Part shown: one piece after another, positions 1-11,557 of the stretch
Position numbering within the stretch: position 1 is the first letter of the stretch
How the letters are laid out: each line of letters starts with the position of its first letter
Origin: Girardinichthys multiradiatus
Taxonomy: Eukaryota > Chordata > Actinopteri > Cyprinodontiformes > Goodeidae
Assembly (NCBI RefSeq): GCF_021462225.1
Contig: NC_061802.1
Location: 5,537,859-5,601,858, forward strand
DNA: 64,000 nucleotides
Direction: 5' to 3'
Notes under the pieces: model-generated
Database searches by the model: none
The model's input: only the letters and a program-made list of their open reading frames with translations
Told to the model about the DNA's origin: nothing
Translations under genes and position numbers: made by a program

Positions 1-475
1 ATGGTAAGGCATGGCAGCTACACTAAGGAGGACAGGGAGAAGGCTTCAGAGGGTGTTCAAGAAGGCACAGAGGATCACTGGCTGGCCTTTCCCCTCCCTG
101 ACCTTCACCTCCTGTTGCCTCAGCAGAGCACACAACATCACCAAAGACAGCTCACACCTGGGCTTTGGACTGCTTGACCTTTTGCCCTCCAGGATGTGCT
201 ACAGGTGATTAAAATTAAACATCAGCAGGCTAAAGAACAGTTTCTTTCTAAAGGCAGTGATCCCACAGTACATAGCACCCCCTTCATATTATGATTTTCA
301 ATTTTTACTACAGTAAAAATTGAAAATCATGTAAAATAACAACACACGTGATAATTTTACCTTTTTTTACTTTAAACTCAGATATTTCTACGTTGCAAAA
401 CAACAAATTTTTATTTTGTTTTACATTTGTATAATGACAATAAAAGCATTCTATTCTATTCTATTCTATTCTGAC
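1..475 (+). mobile_element. 3' end of a LINE (C-terminal reverse-transcriptase tail plus 3' UTR)
   Basis: The first 210 bases translate to the conserved tail of a CR1/Rex1-like LINE polyprotein, with a stretch reading LQRVFKKAQRITGWPFPSL followed by SRAHNITKDSSH. The window cuts off everything upstream. The frame is damaged: the usual Leu/Arg-rich end is broken by stops after residue 65. An AT-rich 3' UTR follows and ends in an AATAAAA-like signal and a short ATTCT tandem tail (about 448-472), the kind of simple-repeat tail such LINEs carry. It is a dead, 5'-truncated copy. The clade is inferred from the C-terminal motif only. Confidence 0.6.
291..330. repeat. Perfect 18-bp inverted repeat (hairpin)
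   Basis: Two perfectly complementary 18-base arms are separated by the loop TACA, all inside the LINE 3' UTR. The arms begin ATGATTTTCAATTTTTAC. It could form a stable hairpin in RNA or DNA; function is unknown. Confidence 0.8.
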
Positions 476-1822
476 CATAATGACCAAATACAGTAACATT
501 CACTGACTGTTGAAGGCATTCATATTCATTCTTGGGCCGGGTCTAGCAAAGCCTGAAAAACTTTTTATTTAAGCAGCCTGCATGTGAATTAAGTTCAGAA
601 AAGAAGTTATTTTGCAGAAATGCTCTTCTACCACCTACCACCACCTTTCCTCGTCCTTAAACACACAACAGCAACCAAAAACTCTAAGACACCCACACGC
701 ATGCATTCAAGGAACTCCATGATTGCACAACCTTTGACTACAGTAAACATTACAGACAGAATAATTAATCTTTTAATAATAAAGAATTCTGCTAACCTTA
801 TTTATTGTACAATTAATTATTTACATGTTTTTTTCCACATTTTGCAAATTACAATCTTCTACAGATCTTGTTAATTAGCGGCATCAAACTCAGTTGAAAT
901 GTGAATTTACAGCATTGTATTCCTTTCTTGGGAATAAAAATAAACACAATTTATTTGCTGCTAGAATAAAACAACCAGGAAACCTAACAGAGCCATTTTA
1001 TTTGCTTATATTTTTAATGCTGTCACTAAGCTCGCACCCCATATCATTTCCTTGTTGTGAATGCAGGGCTTAGCGCGGTATGTAAACAATGCAACAGACA
1101 AATAAAAAAAGAGATTAACTAATCAATTTAGGCCAAGATTTAAATTTATTTTAAAGATAAATATGCACCTCACCAACATTCTGAAGGTTTTAGGATTCTG
1201 CCCATTTGAATATTCTTCATCATGATCCAATATACAATCACGCAGCATTTACCCAATTACACAGCTAGACACACGCATACACACACAGTTCGTGTCTCTC
1301 AAACACACACTGTGCAGAGTACAACTCAGTGTCTGAGCTCTGAGCAGCCACCTGCAGTCCTCCTTTAACTGGCAGATAAATTAAATTTCAAATATTTAGA
1401 CCATGAAATGTGCCAAATAACGACCTTTCTGACCCAAACCTGATGGGAATCCTAATTATGTGCCATCATCTCTGTCCCGTTCAGTCTGCCACGTGACTCT
1501 GAACTTTGTGGTGGCTTTCCTGCAAAACTGTTGTGCATCTGTTTTTGCTTGCTGTGTTGACGTCAGCCGATCAAGGCGCAGCTGTCTAACCGATGGGGCT
1601 CATTTAATGCTGCTGGACAGACTTTTCAAGCACAAAATGAGAATAGGAGGAGTCCCTCTGGAGGTTTATGAAGCAGCTGTTTTTTTCTTTCAAATCTTGC
1701 TATTGTTAGAAAAATTGAAATGAACAAATAATACAGTAAAAAGCTGTTGACATAGAGATAATTTTAAATAGAGTTTACATCATCCTCTCAGTTTCTTCCA
1801 ACAGCTCAAAAACAAACAGATT
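476..1822. other. No recognisable gene or repeat
   Basis: This is AT-rich sequence with only short chance frames (up to 87 residues) that lack recognisable motifs. A CA-rich patch lies near 1270-1310. I see nothing else in it. Confidence 0.5.
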
Positions 1823-2015
1823 AACCAGCCAATCTAAATTGCTCTTAGATGTGAATGTGTGCGTGCACATGATTTTCGGTCTTGTTTGTCTCTGTGTTAT
1901 GCTGTGATGAACTGGTGAACCCATCCAGAGGGTACATTGTCTCTCACCCATTGACCACAAGAGGTAGGCCCGAGCCCTGCATGGATGAAGTGGGTATGAA
2001 TGGATGGATTTATGT
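1823..2015 (+). mobile_element. Decayed 3' part of a tRNA-like SINE
   Basis: This stretch matches the 3' half of the SINE seen more completely at 27020-27381. It has the shared landmarks TCTCTGTGTT, GATGAACTGG followed by a TCCAG-GGTACA block, then CCCATTGACCAC and a GGATGGAT end. The 5' tRNA-like head is missing. Assignment rests on that internal comparison and on general knowledge of fish SINEs. Confidence 0.5.
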
Positions 2016-2078
2016 GACCTGACCAATACAGAGTAGAATATAATTGTAAAATGAAAGTAATATGAAGCTTTCAATTTT

Positions 2079-2190
2079 TTTCAAAATAAAAAACTGAAAA
2101 GTGTGGCATGCATTTCTACTCAGCCCTCCTGGTCAATACTTTATAGAGCCATTTTTTTCAGCAATTAGGCCTATAAGTCCACTTTGGCTT
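2079..2190 (-). mobile_element. Fragment of a Tc1-like transposon (terminal region)
   Basis: The block CTGAAAAGTGTGGCATGC, followed by a CAGCCCTCCTGGTCAATAC-type stretch, resembles the subterminal region of the abundant fish Tc1 family whose relics also lie at 17765, 43061, 55025 and 57469. Only about 110 bases remain and there is no coding capacity. Confidence 0.45.
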
Positions 2191-2248
2191 TTTATTGTTG
2201 ATTTTTGGGTTCATTATTGTTTTCTAGACCCTGTCATTTTTGTTAAGA

Positions 2249-3420
2249 CTCACCGGCTACTTTAGGTACACCTTGCTAGTACCGGGTGGCATAGATTCAA
2301 CAAGGTACTGGAAACATTCCTCAGAGAGTTTGGTCCATATTGACATGATAGCATCACACAGATGCTGCAGATTTGTCGGCTGCACATCCATGATGTGAAT
2401 CTCCGGTTCCACCACGTCCCAAAGGTGCTCTATTGGATTGAGATTTGGTGACTGTGGAGACCATTTGAGTCCAGTGAACTCATTGTCATGTTCAAGAAAC
2501 CATTTGAGATGATTCGTGCTTTATGACACGGCGCGTTATCCTGCTGGAAGTAACCATCAGAAGATGGGTACACTGTGGTCATAAAGGGATGGACATGGTC
2601 AGCAACAATACTCAGGTAGGTTGTGGCGTTGACACGATGCTCAATTGGTACTAAGGGGCCCAAAGTGTGCCAAGAAAATATCCCCCACACCATTACACCA
2701 CCACAACCAGCCTGAACTGTTGATACAATGCAGGATGGATCCATGCTTTCATGTTGTTGACACCAAATTATGACCCTACCATCTGAATGTCGCAGCAGAA
2801 ATCGAGACTCATCAGACCAGGCAACGTTTTTCCAATTTACTATTGTCCAATTTTAGTGAGCCTGTGTGGATTGTTGCCTCAATTTCTTGATCTTAGCTGA
2901 CAGGAGCGGTACCCAGTGTGGTCTTCTGCTGCTGTAGCCCATCCACCTCAAGGTTCGACGTGTTGTGCGTTCAGAGATGCTCTTCTGCATGCCTTGGTTG
3001 TAACGAGTGGTTATTTAAGTTACTGTTGCCCTTCTATCAGCTCGAACCAGTCTGGCCATTCTCCTCTGACCTCTGGCATCAACAAGGTATTTGCGTCCAC
3101 AGAACTGCCGCTCACTGGATATTTTCTCTTTTTTGGACCATTCTCTGTAAACCCTAGAGATGGTAGTGCGTGAAAATCCCAGTAGATCAGCAGTTTCTGA
3201 AATACTCAGACCTGCCCGTCTGGCACCAACAACCATGCCACGTTCAAAGTCACTTAAATCACCTTTCTTCCCCATTTTGATGCTCGGTTTGAACTGCAGC
3301 AGATCATCTTGACCATGTCTACATGCCTAAATGCATTGAGTTGCTGCCATGTGATTGGCTGATTAGAAATTTGCGTTAACGAGCAGCTGGACAGGTGTAC
3401 CTCATAAAGTGGCCGGTGAG
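2249..3420 (-). mobile_element. Nearly complete Tc1-like DNA transposon, transposase broken
   Basis: The terminal inverted repeats are recognisable at both ends: CACCGGCTACTTTAGGTACA on the left and, on the opposite strand, CACCGGCCACTTTATGAGG on the right. A TA follows the right end at 3421-3422, as expected for Tc1/mariner. The 1.17-kb length is normal for a Tc1-like element with short terminal repeats. The transposase runs on the minus strand and is interrupted (see the separate entry). The element is non-autonomous and inactive in its present state. Confidence 0.85.
2280..3275 (-). pseudogene. Tc1-like transposase pseudogene
   Basis: This would be a DDE transposase that cuts and pastes the surrounding element. 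The start at 3275 gives MGKKGDLSDFERGMVVGAR and a paired-like helix-turn-helix, SETADLLGFSRTTISRV (about residues 27-43), the DNA-binding domain. After about 86 residues the frame is lost. The catalytic half is readable in another frame: GGVMVWGIFS near 2690 and the second-Asp motif QQDNAPCHKA near 2540-2510. A third frame carries the NPIE-type block near 2430-2450. At least two frameshifts therefore separate the three parts. The first catalytic Asp lies in the damaged middle. It is not functional as it stands. Confidence 0.8.
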
Positions 3421-3422
3421 TA

Positions 3423-6400
3423 AATTTCTGAGGTTATTTTTGCGCATTTAGGTTATTCTCCTATATTAGTGTTAATCTTTATGATGAAAACTCAGCATCA
3501 CATATTGTTTAAGGATTTAAAAGGGATCATTTAAGCTTCACAAGTGAACAGGACTAGCAGGAGGATGAAAAACAATATGGCTCCTTATTTCCTCTAAATC
3601 CATTTTATAGACTTTGCCTTTCTCAGGTTGAAATAACGGGAAGCAATCATTTCTTACAAGGAAGGCCTGAATATTAATGTTCACCTGAACCTACTTAATA
3701 GCATACATAGTGCTGTCTCTGGTGTTTTGCAGATGGCTGGTGAAAAAAAAAAAGCTTGTCTTAGCTCTGCACAGCCTGCCTGCCTTTTAGGACTGATCAG
3801 CTGTAAATTTAGCATGTTAGAAGCAGATGGCTAGTGGTACATGCAGTCAAATCCCTCCCATACCAGTCTCTGGGTAAATTCTACATAAGCTTAATTAAGG
3901 TTTTGATAACTGGAGAGGCATTCAGAGATGGGCACTAATTCCAAATTTAAGAGGATAAGCTTAATAGTAAAATCTTATGGTGGCTGTACTTACCGCATGC
4001 TTTAAATCATGTTCCCACTTTGTACTTGCCCCCATCATGCAAACCTCTGGCCCAGATTGAGCTCTACAGTGCCAGAGAAAGGCAAAGGTTTTAGAGCAAA
4101 GCACTGAACAAAGCAGATGTTTACTACAGGCGATGCTCCCTAGGGAACATCATATTACAAGTAGCAGATGCTTCTTTAATGTCAGAGGACTCTATGAGAA
4201 ATGCAAATGAAGCTGTGATTATAGATCTCTATAGTATTCTTGGAGTTGTTAGCCCAAAAACACCACAGGGATTTCTGAGCATACTCAATGAGAAATCCCC
4301 CAGGGTGTCTTCACAGATCATTTATAAGGCAACCCTGCCAAAAATTCTAAAATCAAACTCAGGATTTCCACAAAAATTCTGACCTTACAGATTTTTGCGG
4401 TTTGGTTTTTGGCATTTTTGTGCAAAATGGCACATTACTGTGCATGCAAAATAACAGATTTGTAACTGTTGACATCAACATGTGATGCAAAGCTTTTGCT
4501 GTCAAGCAACGTTCCAAACAAAAAAAATAAATTACCATTTTGCCCAGCAGAAAAACAAGTTTTGTGTGCTCTGGGCAAACTGGAATGAAGGTTTGCATCT
4601 TACATGTTTCTGTGACAAAAATGTGATGACAGGTGGATAGCATATGAAATAAATGAATTCACATGGATCTTATTCAAACTTGATGAGAATTCTTAGCTCC
4701 AGCATGGGAAAAGCCAACACCCACCCATCTGCAAAATAAAACTGGTCCAAGATAAATGTACTTGCAGGAAAAAAAGTCCAACTGTCAGCAAGAAAAAGCA
4801 CTCCAGCAATCTTAGGCATAATCATCCTGATCCCTTGTGTAACAGTTTGCAGGCTGGAAATTTTGGCATTTAGCCATTGCTTTGTGTCTGCACCTCTGCT
4901 GTTTTGCTTAAAGGAGAGCCGCCTGATGTCAGTTTAAATCTCTACTCAAACAAATCAAATAATCAACTGGACTTGAGGTTACCAGTGGAGCAGCAAAATA
5001 TAAACTGGAGTTCTTGACAGGTGGCCCAGAGGAATGGTGCTTTTGCTTTTCTCAACAAAAAACTAAACCTGCAATATTTTTATCAATCAAAGTATTCTTA
5101 TATTCTTTGAAAAGGAATCTGTGAATCATTGAAATTAATGGATGCACCAAAGTCTACCTTGGAGTAGAAGACACAATGTTTTTGGACCTATTTACTGTGA
5201 AATTTCAATGCAAGCAAAGAAAAAAACAAAAAACAAAAACAAAAACATGGTTAATAACAGACAAATACTGTTATGATAAGATTTAAAAGGCTTTGTATCA
5301 GTAAAGCAAAATTAAAAAGACTCCATATGAATCAACTGCCTGTTCTGGCAGGTCAAATTTCTACCATTAATGAATTTTGGACACAGGTCGTGCCAAAACA
5401 TTTCTGATGGCCACAAATGGCCCCCAGGCCGCACTTTGGACACCCTAACCATAGAGAAAAAAAAGGGGGGCTCAAGGACACCTTTTTTTACACATCTGTA
5501 GTTTTAAATTTGCCTTTTTTTCTGATTGATTAAAACAACATAAATCTAAAGTGGCAAGATACAGATTCCTCTGTTGCCAAAAGTAAAAGGTCTTGCATTT
5601 TAATTTTTATTATTGAAGATTGACTTTTCAAATAACATGGAAATATACTCAGTGTAATTATAAAAACATTGAGCAATAACTTTTGTTTGTCTTTCAATTT
5701 TTGTTTTGTACTTCTACCCAGAAGCTAAAACTTGCCATTATAAATTTAATTGTCAGTGAATTATATATTTGTATGCCATCTTGTTCAGATGGCAGGCACT
5801 GAATGCAAGGTGCGATGAAAATAAATTGTCGCTTTGCTATTTTTCACTCCATAAAATATGTTGATAAAGGTAATGTGACTGTTAAAGCATAGTGGTGCAC
5901 GCACACTCAAACTGGTGTAATTAACAGATTAAATCTTAGATAAGGAAAAGAGAAGCAGTTGTTTTCTCATGTTTGATCATTACCACTATCTTTGTAGCAC
6001 ATCCATATTGACTGAGTCACTTTTCCCTTTAGACTTGTGTTGTCCAGATTTGTAATTAGACATTTTATAGAACAAAGAAAGAAAAATTAAAACTGTGTTT
6101 GAGCACTTTAAATTCCATCTGAAATTTCAAAGACTGATGATCAACTTTCATATGGTCATCCTTTACAGAGAATCTATCAGTGGATTTATGTCTGTCCTCT
6201 GTGATCAAATCTCTTGATGAAAGACACCAACAACAACTTCACCTTTCTTGTGTTATTTCATGGGACATTCACATTTATTTATCTTATATTGATCCATTTA
6301 ATTGTGTCCCTTTTGGCTCTCCATACTCCTAATCAGTGACGTCACAATGATTCTGAACATCATCTGGCAACCCCCCACTTGGTGTCTTGCTACCCCCACT

Positions 6401-6490
6401 TTGGGAACCCCTGTGTTAGATGACCTGGGGTTTGTTTGATGCTGTCAAACCTGAAAACCATGAGCTGGTGAGTTAAGAAACTTTGATTCT
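3423..6490. other. Gene-poor AT-rich stretch
   Basis: No supported gene. Open frames of up to 94 residues show no domain features. A short GGCCCCCAGGCCGCACTTTG block at about 5427-5446 and a CCCCCACTTTGGGAACCCC block near 6394-6412 look like tails of common fish interspersed repeats, but they are too short to classify. Confidence 0.4.
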
Positions 6491-6495
6491 TTGGA

Positions 6496-6695
6496 TCAAT
6501 GTTGCATAGAGGACTGGGACACTACTGCAATATGAGAGACCCTATTGGTGGTCCTGGACTTTGGGAAAGGGGACTGGAAAGTATGTTCCAGTTCTTGAGA
6601 TGTGTCAGCCTCCGTGGGAATCCTGCTACAGAGTGTTGGAAAAGAGGGTCCAACTGATTGTCGAACCTAGTGGAGTGGAGTGGAATTCTGTCAGT
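6496..6695 (+). mobile_element. Old Rex3 LINE fragment (reverse-transcriptase region)
   Basis: About 200 bases align by eye with 22612-22795 of the full Rex3 copy in this window. Shared landmarks include a GGTGGTCC block, a GTATGTTCC block, TCAGCCTCC, and GAAAAGAGGGTCCAACTGAT against GAGAGGAGAGTCCGACCGAT, then GTCGAACCT. Divergence is high and there is no intact frame, so it is a much older insertion than the other Rex3 copies. Confidence 0.6.
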
Positions 6696-6800
6696 CAGTC
6701 AGTCATTTTCTATACTGGTTCTTCCATAGTGGGTTGTGGGGAAGCTGGTGCCTATCTCCAGCAATCTGTGGGCGGTACACCCTGGACGGGTCGTATTTAG
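6690..6800 (-). mobile_element. SINE 3' end fragment, reverse orientation
   Basis: The block GTACACCCTGGACGGGTC is the reverse complement of the conserved GTCCAGGGTGTAC block of fish tRNA-like SINEs. It is preceded by a CAGT tandem (CAGTCAGTCAGTCA) and a TTTTCTATACTGG stretch expected at the reversed 3' end. The fragment is only about 110 bases. Confidence 0.4.
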
Positions 6801-8846
6801 AGCTCTGGGTAGGGTGAGGCATAGTTAATATGATTTGGAATCAGCAGTAGTTAATCCAAGGTATTGACTTGTTGCATGCAATACTGATTAAAGTGTTTTA
6901 TGCTGAGCTGTTTGATTTGCTATGCGGACGAATCGCGGATGCGATTAGCAAGGTGCGTGTTCATGTTTTTGTCCAGCTGATCCCAAATCAGCCAGGAGTT
7001 AGAAGTTGGACATTTATACGTTTTCCATTCAAAGCAGCTGTGGTATGGGCCTCGTGGCCTGACCACCCCTTTGTCCCAGTTGTATTACTGGAGCTTTTCC
7101 ACCGAGTTCCCGCCTCAGAGTTTTATGAACCTTTGTTCGAGATTTGAGGCAATCAGCTGTTAGTGGCTAAAGAGGCGTGGCCTCGCTGTTCTACCAGCTG
7201 ATAGCCGCCATCGTGACGCATTAGCGCTCCTAGAAGGCTGCCCTGGAACTGGTTCTGCGTCACTTTCCAAGTATACCCAAATTGCACATTTTGTCCATAA
7301 AATTGCTGGTTTGATCTTCATAGAAACTCAATGCGCATATGTGTTCTTTAATTATAATTTTTAGATAGTCATTTTACTCCTTTGTGTAGAATAGTGCTTG
7401 TTAGTTTGGGGAAGGTTTTTGGACCAGCATAGTAATTATATCAGGGCTATATGGTTCAACAAATGTTCACATATATAAAGAGAAGCGTTTGTGTTTATTT
7501 TGTGCAAGAGTGATTTATCTGTTCCCCCACCGATCAGTGGAGCAAATGATTAAACAGTGACATTTAGCGTGGTTTTGGTGAATTATTATCAATTATTAAT
7601 TATAATTAACTAATTGTAATTATTAAGTGATTCTAAGCCCATAATCACAACACAGTGCATCTCTGATTTCTATTTGTAAGCAATGATTTTGGGTTATTTT
7701 TCTAAATTTTTGATAAATATGAATTAATCAATCATAATCCTTACAATATTAAGTGACAATTTGGATGTTATACTTCTTTAGAAAGATAGCAGTAACTGAC
7801 AAAAACCGAAAATTAATAATGTTTCCTGTCTGATCTGTCCAAGCTATAATAAGTAAACATGTACTGTTATTTAATGTCAGACACAATAAAGGTATTTGGA
7901 GCATCTACTATTTTCAGAGGTGATACTTTTATCAGCTATTATTTAACAAAAATTAAATATTTTACAGTAGATGTAGAAGGATCGACTCTTATCTAACCAT
8001 TAATCAAAGTTATTCTGTATGGTCAATTTAGTTTTAGCTCACAGTCTTTAAACAAAACTAAAAAGTAATTATAAATTCATTGTTGCAAACTGTATAAAGT
8101 CACAGATCTCTTCTGTCTGACTAAGCTCGCTGAATCTTCATAGGAGGTATTCACTGTGGAGGATTTTGTCTATTAAATCTACTAATTAATCTGGTTCTTA
8201 TTTTAAATAGGATTAAAACCTAAGTTTGGAGAAAGGATTGTGGAGAGGATTTGGTCAGATTTCAGTGGACTTTATCACATTAACAGTCTCATAACTGATT
8301 TTTATCCTTTTACTTTAGTGGCCGTGCTTCAGCTGGGTGCCTGCTTATGGTTTTCAGGAAGACAGGGTTCCAACTGTATCACTGGTCAAACAGTACTGGA
8401 CTTCTAATTCTATTTTAGTACCAATTAAAATGCTGACTTCATGTTTTGATACAATCATAAACACAATAGCAAAAAGCCTTGTCGGAAATTTACAATCATT
8501 TGCTACTTTGTTTTATCTATTAGAAGGATTTTTCCAAAAGTTGTGGACCAGTTGATTAAGTTGAACTTTGATAAACTAGGTGAATTTGCACAATTACAAT
8601 AAAAGTGAGCAGCAGGTGTGTCAAGCAGGCATTTTAGCAGGGTACGGTTAGGTGTACAGAAAGTTTGGCAACGCTAAATAATACAGTCCATGCTTTCCCA
8701 GAACCTAGAGGTTATACTTTTACTTTAGAGACCAAATACTTTACAGTCCTGCAAATAATGCAGGCATTAAAGCCAAGCATTAGAATTTTGTGCAAGTATA
8801 ATTGGTTCTCCTCGGTTACCGCAAACATTGCACTGAAACAAAATAC
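6801..8846. other. Unclassified sequence, possible old retroelement
   Basis: The 7.0-7.3 kb part is richer in GC than its surroundings and runs into a very AT-rich stretch (7.5-8.1 kb). No protein motif is visible in frames of up to 92 residues. A GATTCTAAGCCCATAATCAC block at 7631-7650 is reminiscent of GATTCATAATTACAAC at 16605-16620, but the similarity is too short to define a family. Confidence 0.3.
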
Positions 8847-9944
8847 ACTGCTCAAAAAAATAAAGGGAACACTTAAACAACACAATATAACTCCAAGTAA
8901 ATCAAACTTCTGTGAAATCAAACTGTCCACTTAGGAAGCAACACTGATTGACAATCAATTTCACATGTTGTTGTTCAAATGGAAAAGACAACAGGGGGAA
9001 ATCTTTGGTGATTAGCAAGACACACTCAACAAAGGAGTGGTTCTGCAGGTGGGGACCACAGACCACTTCTCAGTACCTATACTTTCTGGCTGATGTTTTG
9101 GTCACTTTTGAATATTGGTGGTGCTTTCACACTCGTGGTAGCATGAGACGGACTCTACAACCCACACAAGTGGCTCAGGTAGTGCAGCTCATCCAGGATG
9201 GCACATCAATGTGAGCTGTGGCAAAAAGGTTTGCTGTGTCTGTCAGCGTAGTGTCCAGAGCCTGGAGGCGCTACCAGGAGACAGGCCAGTACACCAGGAG
9301 ACGTGGAGGAGGCAACAACCCAGCAGCAGGACCACTACCTGCGCCTTTGTGCAAGGAGGAACAGGAGAGGCACTGCCAGAGCCCTGCAAAATGACCTCCA
9401 GCAGGCCACAAATGTGCATGTGTCTGCACAAACGGTTAGAAACCGACTCCATGAGGATGGTACGAGAGCCCGACATCCACAAATGGGGGTTGTGCTCACA
9501 GCCCAACACCGTGCAGGACGCTTGGCATTTGCTAGAGAACACCAGGATTGGCAAATTTGCCACTGGCGCCCTGTGGTCTTCACAGATGAAAGCAGGTTCA
9601 CACTGAGCACATGTGACAGACGTGACAGAGTCTGGAGACACCGTGGAGAGCGATCTGCTGCCTGGAACATCCTTTAGCATGACCGGTTTGGTAGTGGGTC
9701 AGTAATGGTGTGGGGTGGCATTTCTTTGGAGGGCCGCACGGCCCTACATGTCGATCACGGCCATCTCCTCTGGAGATCATTGTGGAAAGACGGATTCTTC
9801 ATAAAATGAAGAACATTATGGAGAACCCTGAGCATCCTCTTCATGAGACTGTCCTACAACAACAGAGTGTCTTCAGTGAGAGGCTTCTTCAGATCTGCTG
9901 TAAGACTACAGGAGATCCTTCCTGCCCACAGCCATCAGCATCTA

Positions 9945-10147
9945 CAGGTCCTTCTCAAAATATTAGCATATTGTGATAAAGTTCATTATTTTCCATAATG
10001 TAATGATGAAAATTTAACATTCATATATTTTAGATTCATTGCACACTAACTGAAATATTTCAAGTCTTTTATTGTCTTAATACGGATGATTGTGGCATAC
10101 AGCTCATGAAAACCCAAAATTCCTATCTCACAAAATTAGCATATTTC
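9945..10147. repeat. Left long terminal inverted repeat of inner Tc1-like element
   Basis: About 203 bases pair with 11355-11557 on the opposite strand, with about five mismatches by eye. TTAGCATATT occurs near the outer tip, and a related AATTAGCATATTTC block lies at the inner end. This is the IR/DR layout in which transposase binds two sites per end. Confidence 0.85.
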
Positions 10148-10221
10148 AACCGACCAATAAAAGAAAAGTGTTTTTAATACAAAAAACGTCAACCTTCAAA
10201 TAATCATGTACAGTTATGCAC

Positions 10222-11229
10222 TCAATACTTGGTCGGGAATCCTTTGGCAGAAATGACTGCTTCAATGCGGCGTGGCATGGAGGCAATCAGCCTGTGGCAC
10301 TGCTGAGGTCTTATGGAGGCCCAGGATGCTTCGATAGCAGCCTTTAGTTCATCCAGAGTGTTGGGTCTTGAGTCTCTCAACGTTCTCTTCACAATATCCC
10401 ACAGATTATCTATGGGGTTCAGGTCAGGAGAGTTGGCAGGCCAATTGAGCACAGTGATACCATGGTCAGTAAACCATTTACCAGTGGTTTTGGCACTGTG
10501 TGCAGGTGCCAGGTCGTGCTGAAAAATGAAATCTTCATCTCCAAAAAAAAGCTTTTCAGCAGATGGAAGCATGAAGTGCTCCAAAATCTCCTGATAGCTA
10601 GCTGCATTGACCCTGCCCTTGATAAAACACAGTGGACCAACACCAGCAGCTGACACGGCACCCCAGACCATCACTGACTGTGGGTACTTGACACTGGACT
10701 TCTGGCATTTTGGCATTTCCTTCTCCCCAGTCTTCCTCCAGACTCTGGCACCTTGATTTCCGAATGACATGCAGAATTTGCTTTCATCCGAAAAAAGTAC
10801 TTTGGACCACTGAGCAACAGTCCAGTGCTGCTTCTCTGTAGCCCAGGTCAGGCGCTTCTGCCGCTGTTTCTGGTTCAAAAGTGGCTTGACCTGGGGAATG
10901 CAGCACCTGTAGCCCATTTCCTGCACACGCCTGTGCACGGTGGCTCTGGATGTTTCTACTCCAGACTCAGTCCACTGCTTCCGCAGGTCCACCAAGGTCT
11001 GGAATCGGCCCTTCTCCACAATCTTCCTCAGGGTCCGGTCACCTCTTCTCGTTGTGCAGCGTTTTCTGCCACACTTTTTCCTTCCCACAGACTTCCCACT
11101 GAGGTGCCTTGATACAGCACTCTGGGAACAGCCTATTCGTTCAGAAATGTCTTTCTGTGTCTTACCCTCTTGCTTGAGGGTGTCAATAGTGGCCTTCTGG
11201 ACAGCAGTCAGGTCGGCAGTCTTACCCAT
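10222..11229 (-). CDS. Tc1-like DDE transposase, complete frame (335 residues)
   Basis: The enzyme would act in the nucleus, binding the element's terminal repeats and catalysing excision and integration at TA. The length is normal for Tc1-family transposases. Residues 1-50 hold the first helix-turn-helix (KTQKDISERIGCSQSAVSRH). A basic GRKKCGRKR stretch follows (49-57, GRPR-hook-like and possibly nuclear-targeting), then a second helix-turn-helix region around 60-115. The catalytic domain has Asp148 in VLFSDESKF, Asp239 in FQHDLAPAHSA, and the third position at 274 in SPDLNPIDNLWD. Spacing between the second and third is 34. Residue 274 is Asp (codon GAT, plus-strand 10408-10410) where Tc1 enzymes normally have Glu, a single-base change. 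The start at 11229 gives the usual MGKTADLT opening. Whether this DD34D version is active is unknown. Confidence 0.9.
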   Translation of the reverse strand: MGKTADLTAVQKATIDTLKQEGKTQKDISERIGCSQSAVSRHLSGKSVGRKKCGRKRCTTRRGDRTLRKIVEKGRFQTLVDLRKQWTESGVETSRATVHRRVQEMGYRCCIPQVKPLLNQKQRQKRLTWATEKQHWTVAQWSKVLFSDESKFCMSFGNQGARVWRKTGEKEMPKCQKSSVKYPQSVMVWGAVSAAGVGPLCFIKGRVNAASYQEILEHFMLPSAEKLFFGDEDFIFQHDLAPAHSAKTTGKWFTDHGITVLNWPANSPDLNPIDNLWDIVKRTLRDSRPNTLDELKAAIEASWASIRPQQCHRLIASMPRRIEAVISAKGFPTKY

Positions 11230-11354
11230 GATTGGGGTTTTGAGTGATGAACCAGGCTGGGAGTTTTAAAGGCCTCAGGAATCTTTTGCAGGTGTTTAGA
11301 GTTAACTCGTTGATTCAGATGATTAGGTTCATAGCTCGTTTAGAGACCCTTTTA

Positions 11355-11557
11355 ATGATATGCTAATTTTGTGAGATAGGAATTTTGGGTTTTTATGAGC
11401 TGTATGCCAAAATCATCCGTATTAAGACAATAAAAGACCTGAAATATTTCAGTTAGTGTGCAATGAATCTAAAATATATGAATGTTAAATTTTCATCATG
11501 ACATAATGGAAAATAATGAACTTTATCACAATATGCTAATATTTTGAGAAGGACCTG
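11355..11557. repeat. Right long terminal inverted repeat of inner Tc1-like element
   Basis: This is the partner of 9945-10147 in inverted orientation. It keeps the outer tip, the internal ATATGCTAATTTTGTGAGAT block and the TA at its outer edge. High arm identity suggests a fairly recent insertion. Confidence 0.85.

Larger units (their letters stand above)
9945..11557 (-). mobile_element. Intact-looking Tc1-like transposon (inner)
   Basis: The element starts CAGGTCCTTCTCAAAATATT and ends with the reverse complement, flanked on both sides by the TA target duplication (9943-9944 and 11558-11559). The terminal inverted repeats are long, about 205 bp, and differ by only about five bases by eye. 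The 1.61-kb element encodes one uninterrupted transposase on the minus strand. It is the least damaged DNA transposon in the window and must be younger than both the LINE fragment and the outer Tc1 that enclose it. Confidence 0.92.

Noticed and set aside
6801..7650. LTR retrotransposon resembling the 14.8-16.6 kb block
   Set aside because: Only one short motif is shared and no gag, pol or paired LTRs are visible, so it was left unclassified.
9243..9680. 145-residue minus-strand frame
   Set aside because: It is antisense to the outer Tc1-like transposase and explained by that coding sequence.
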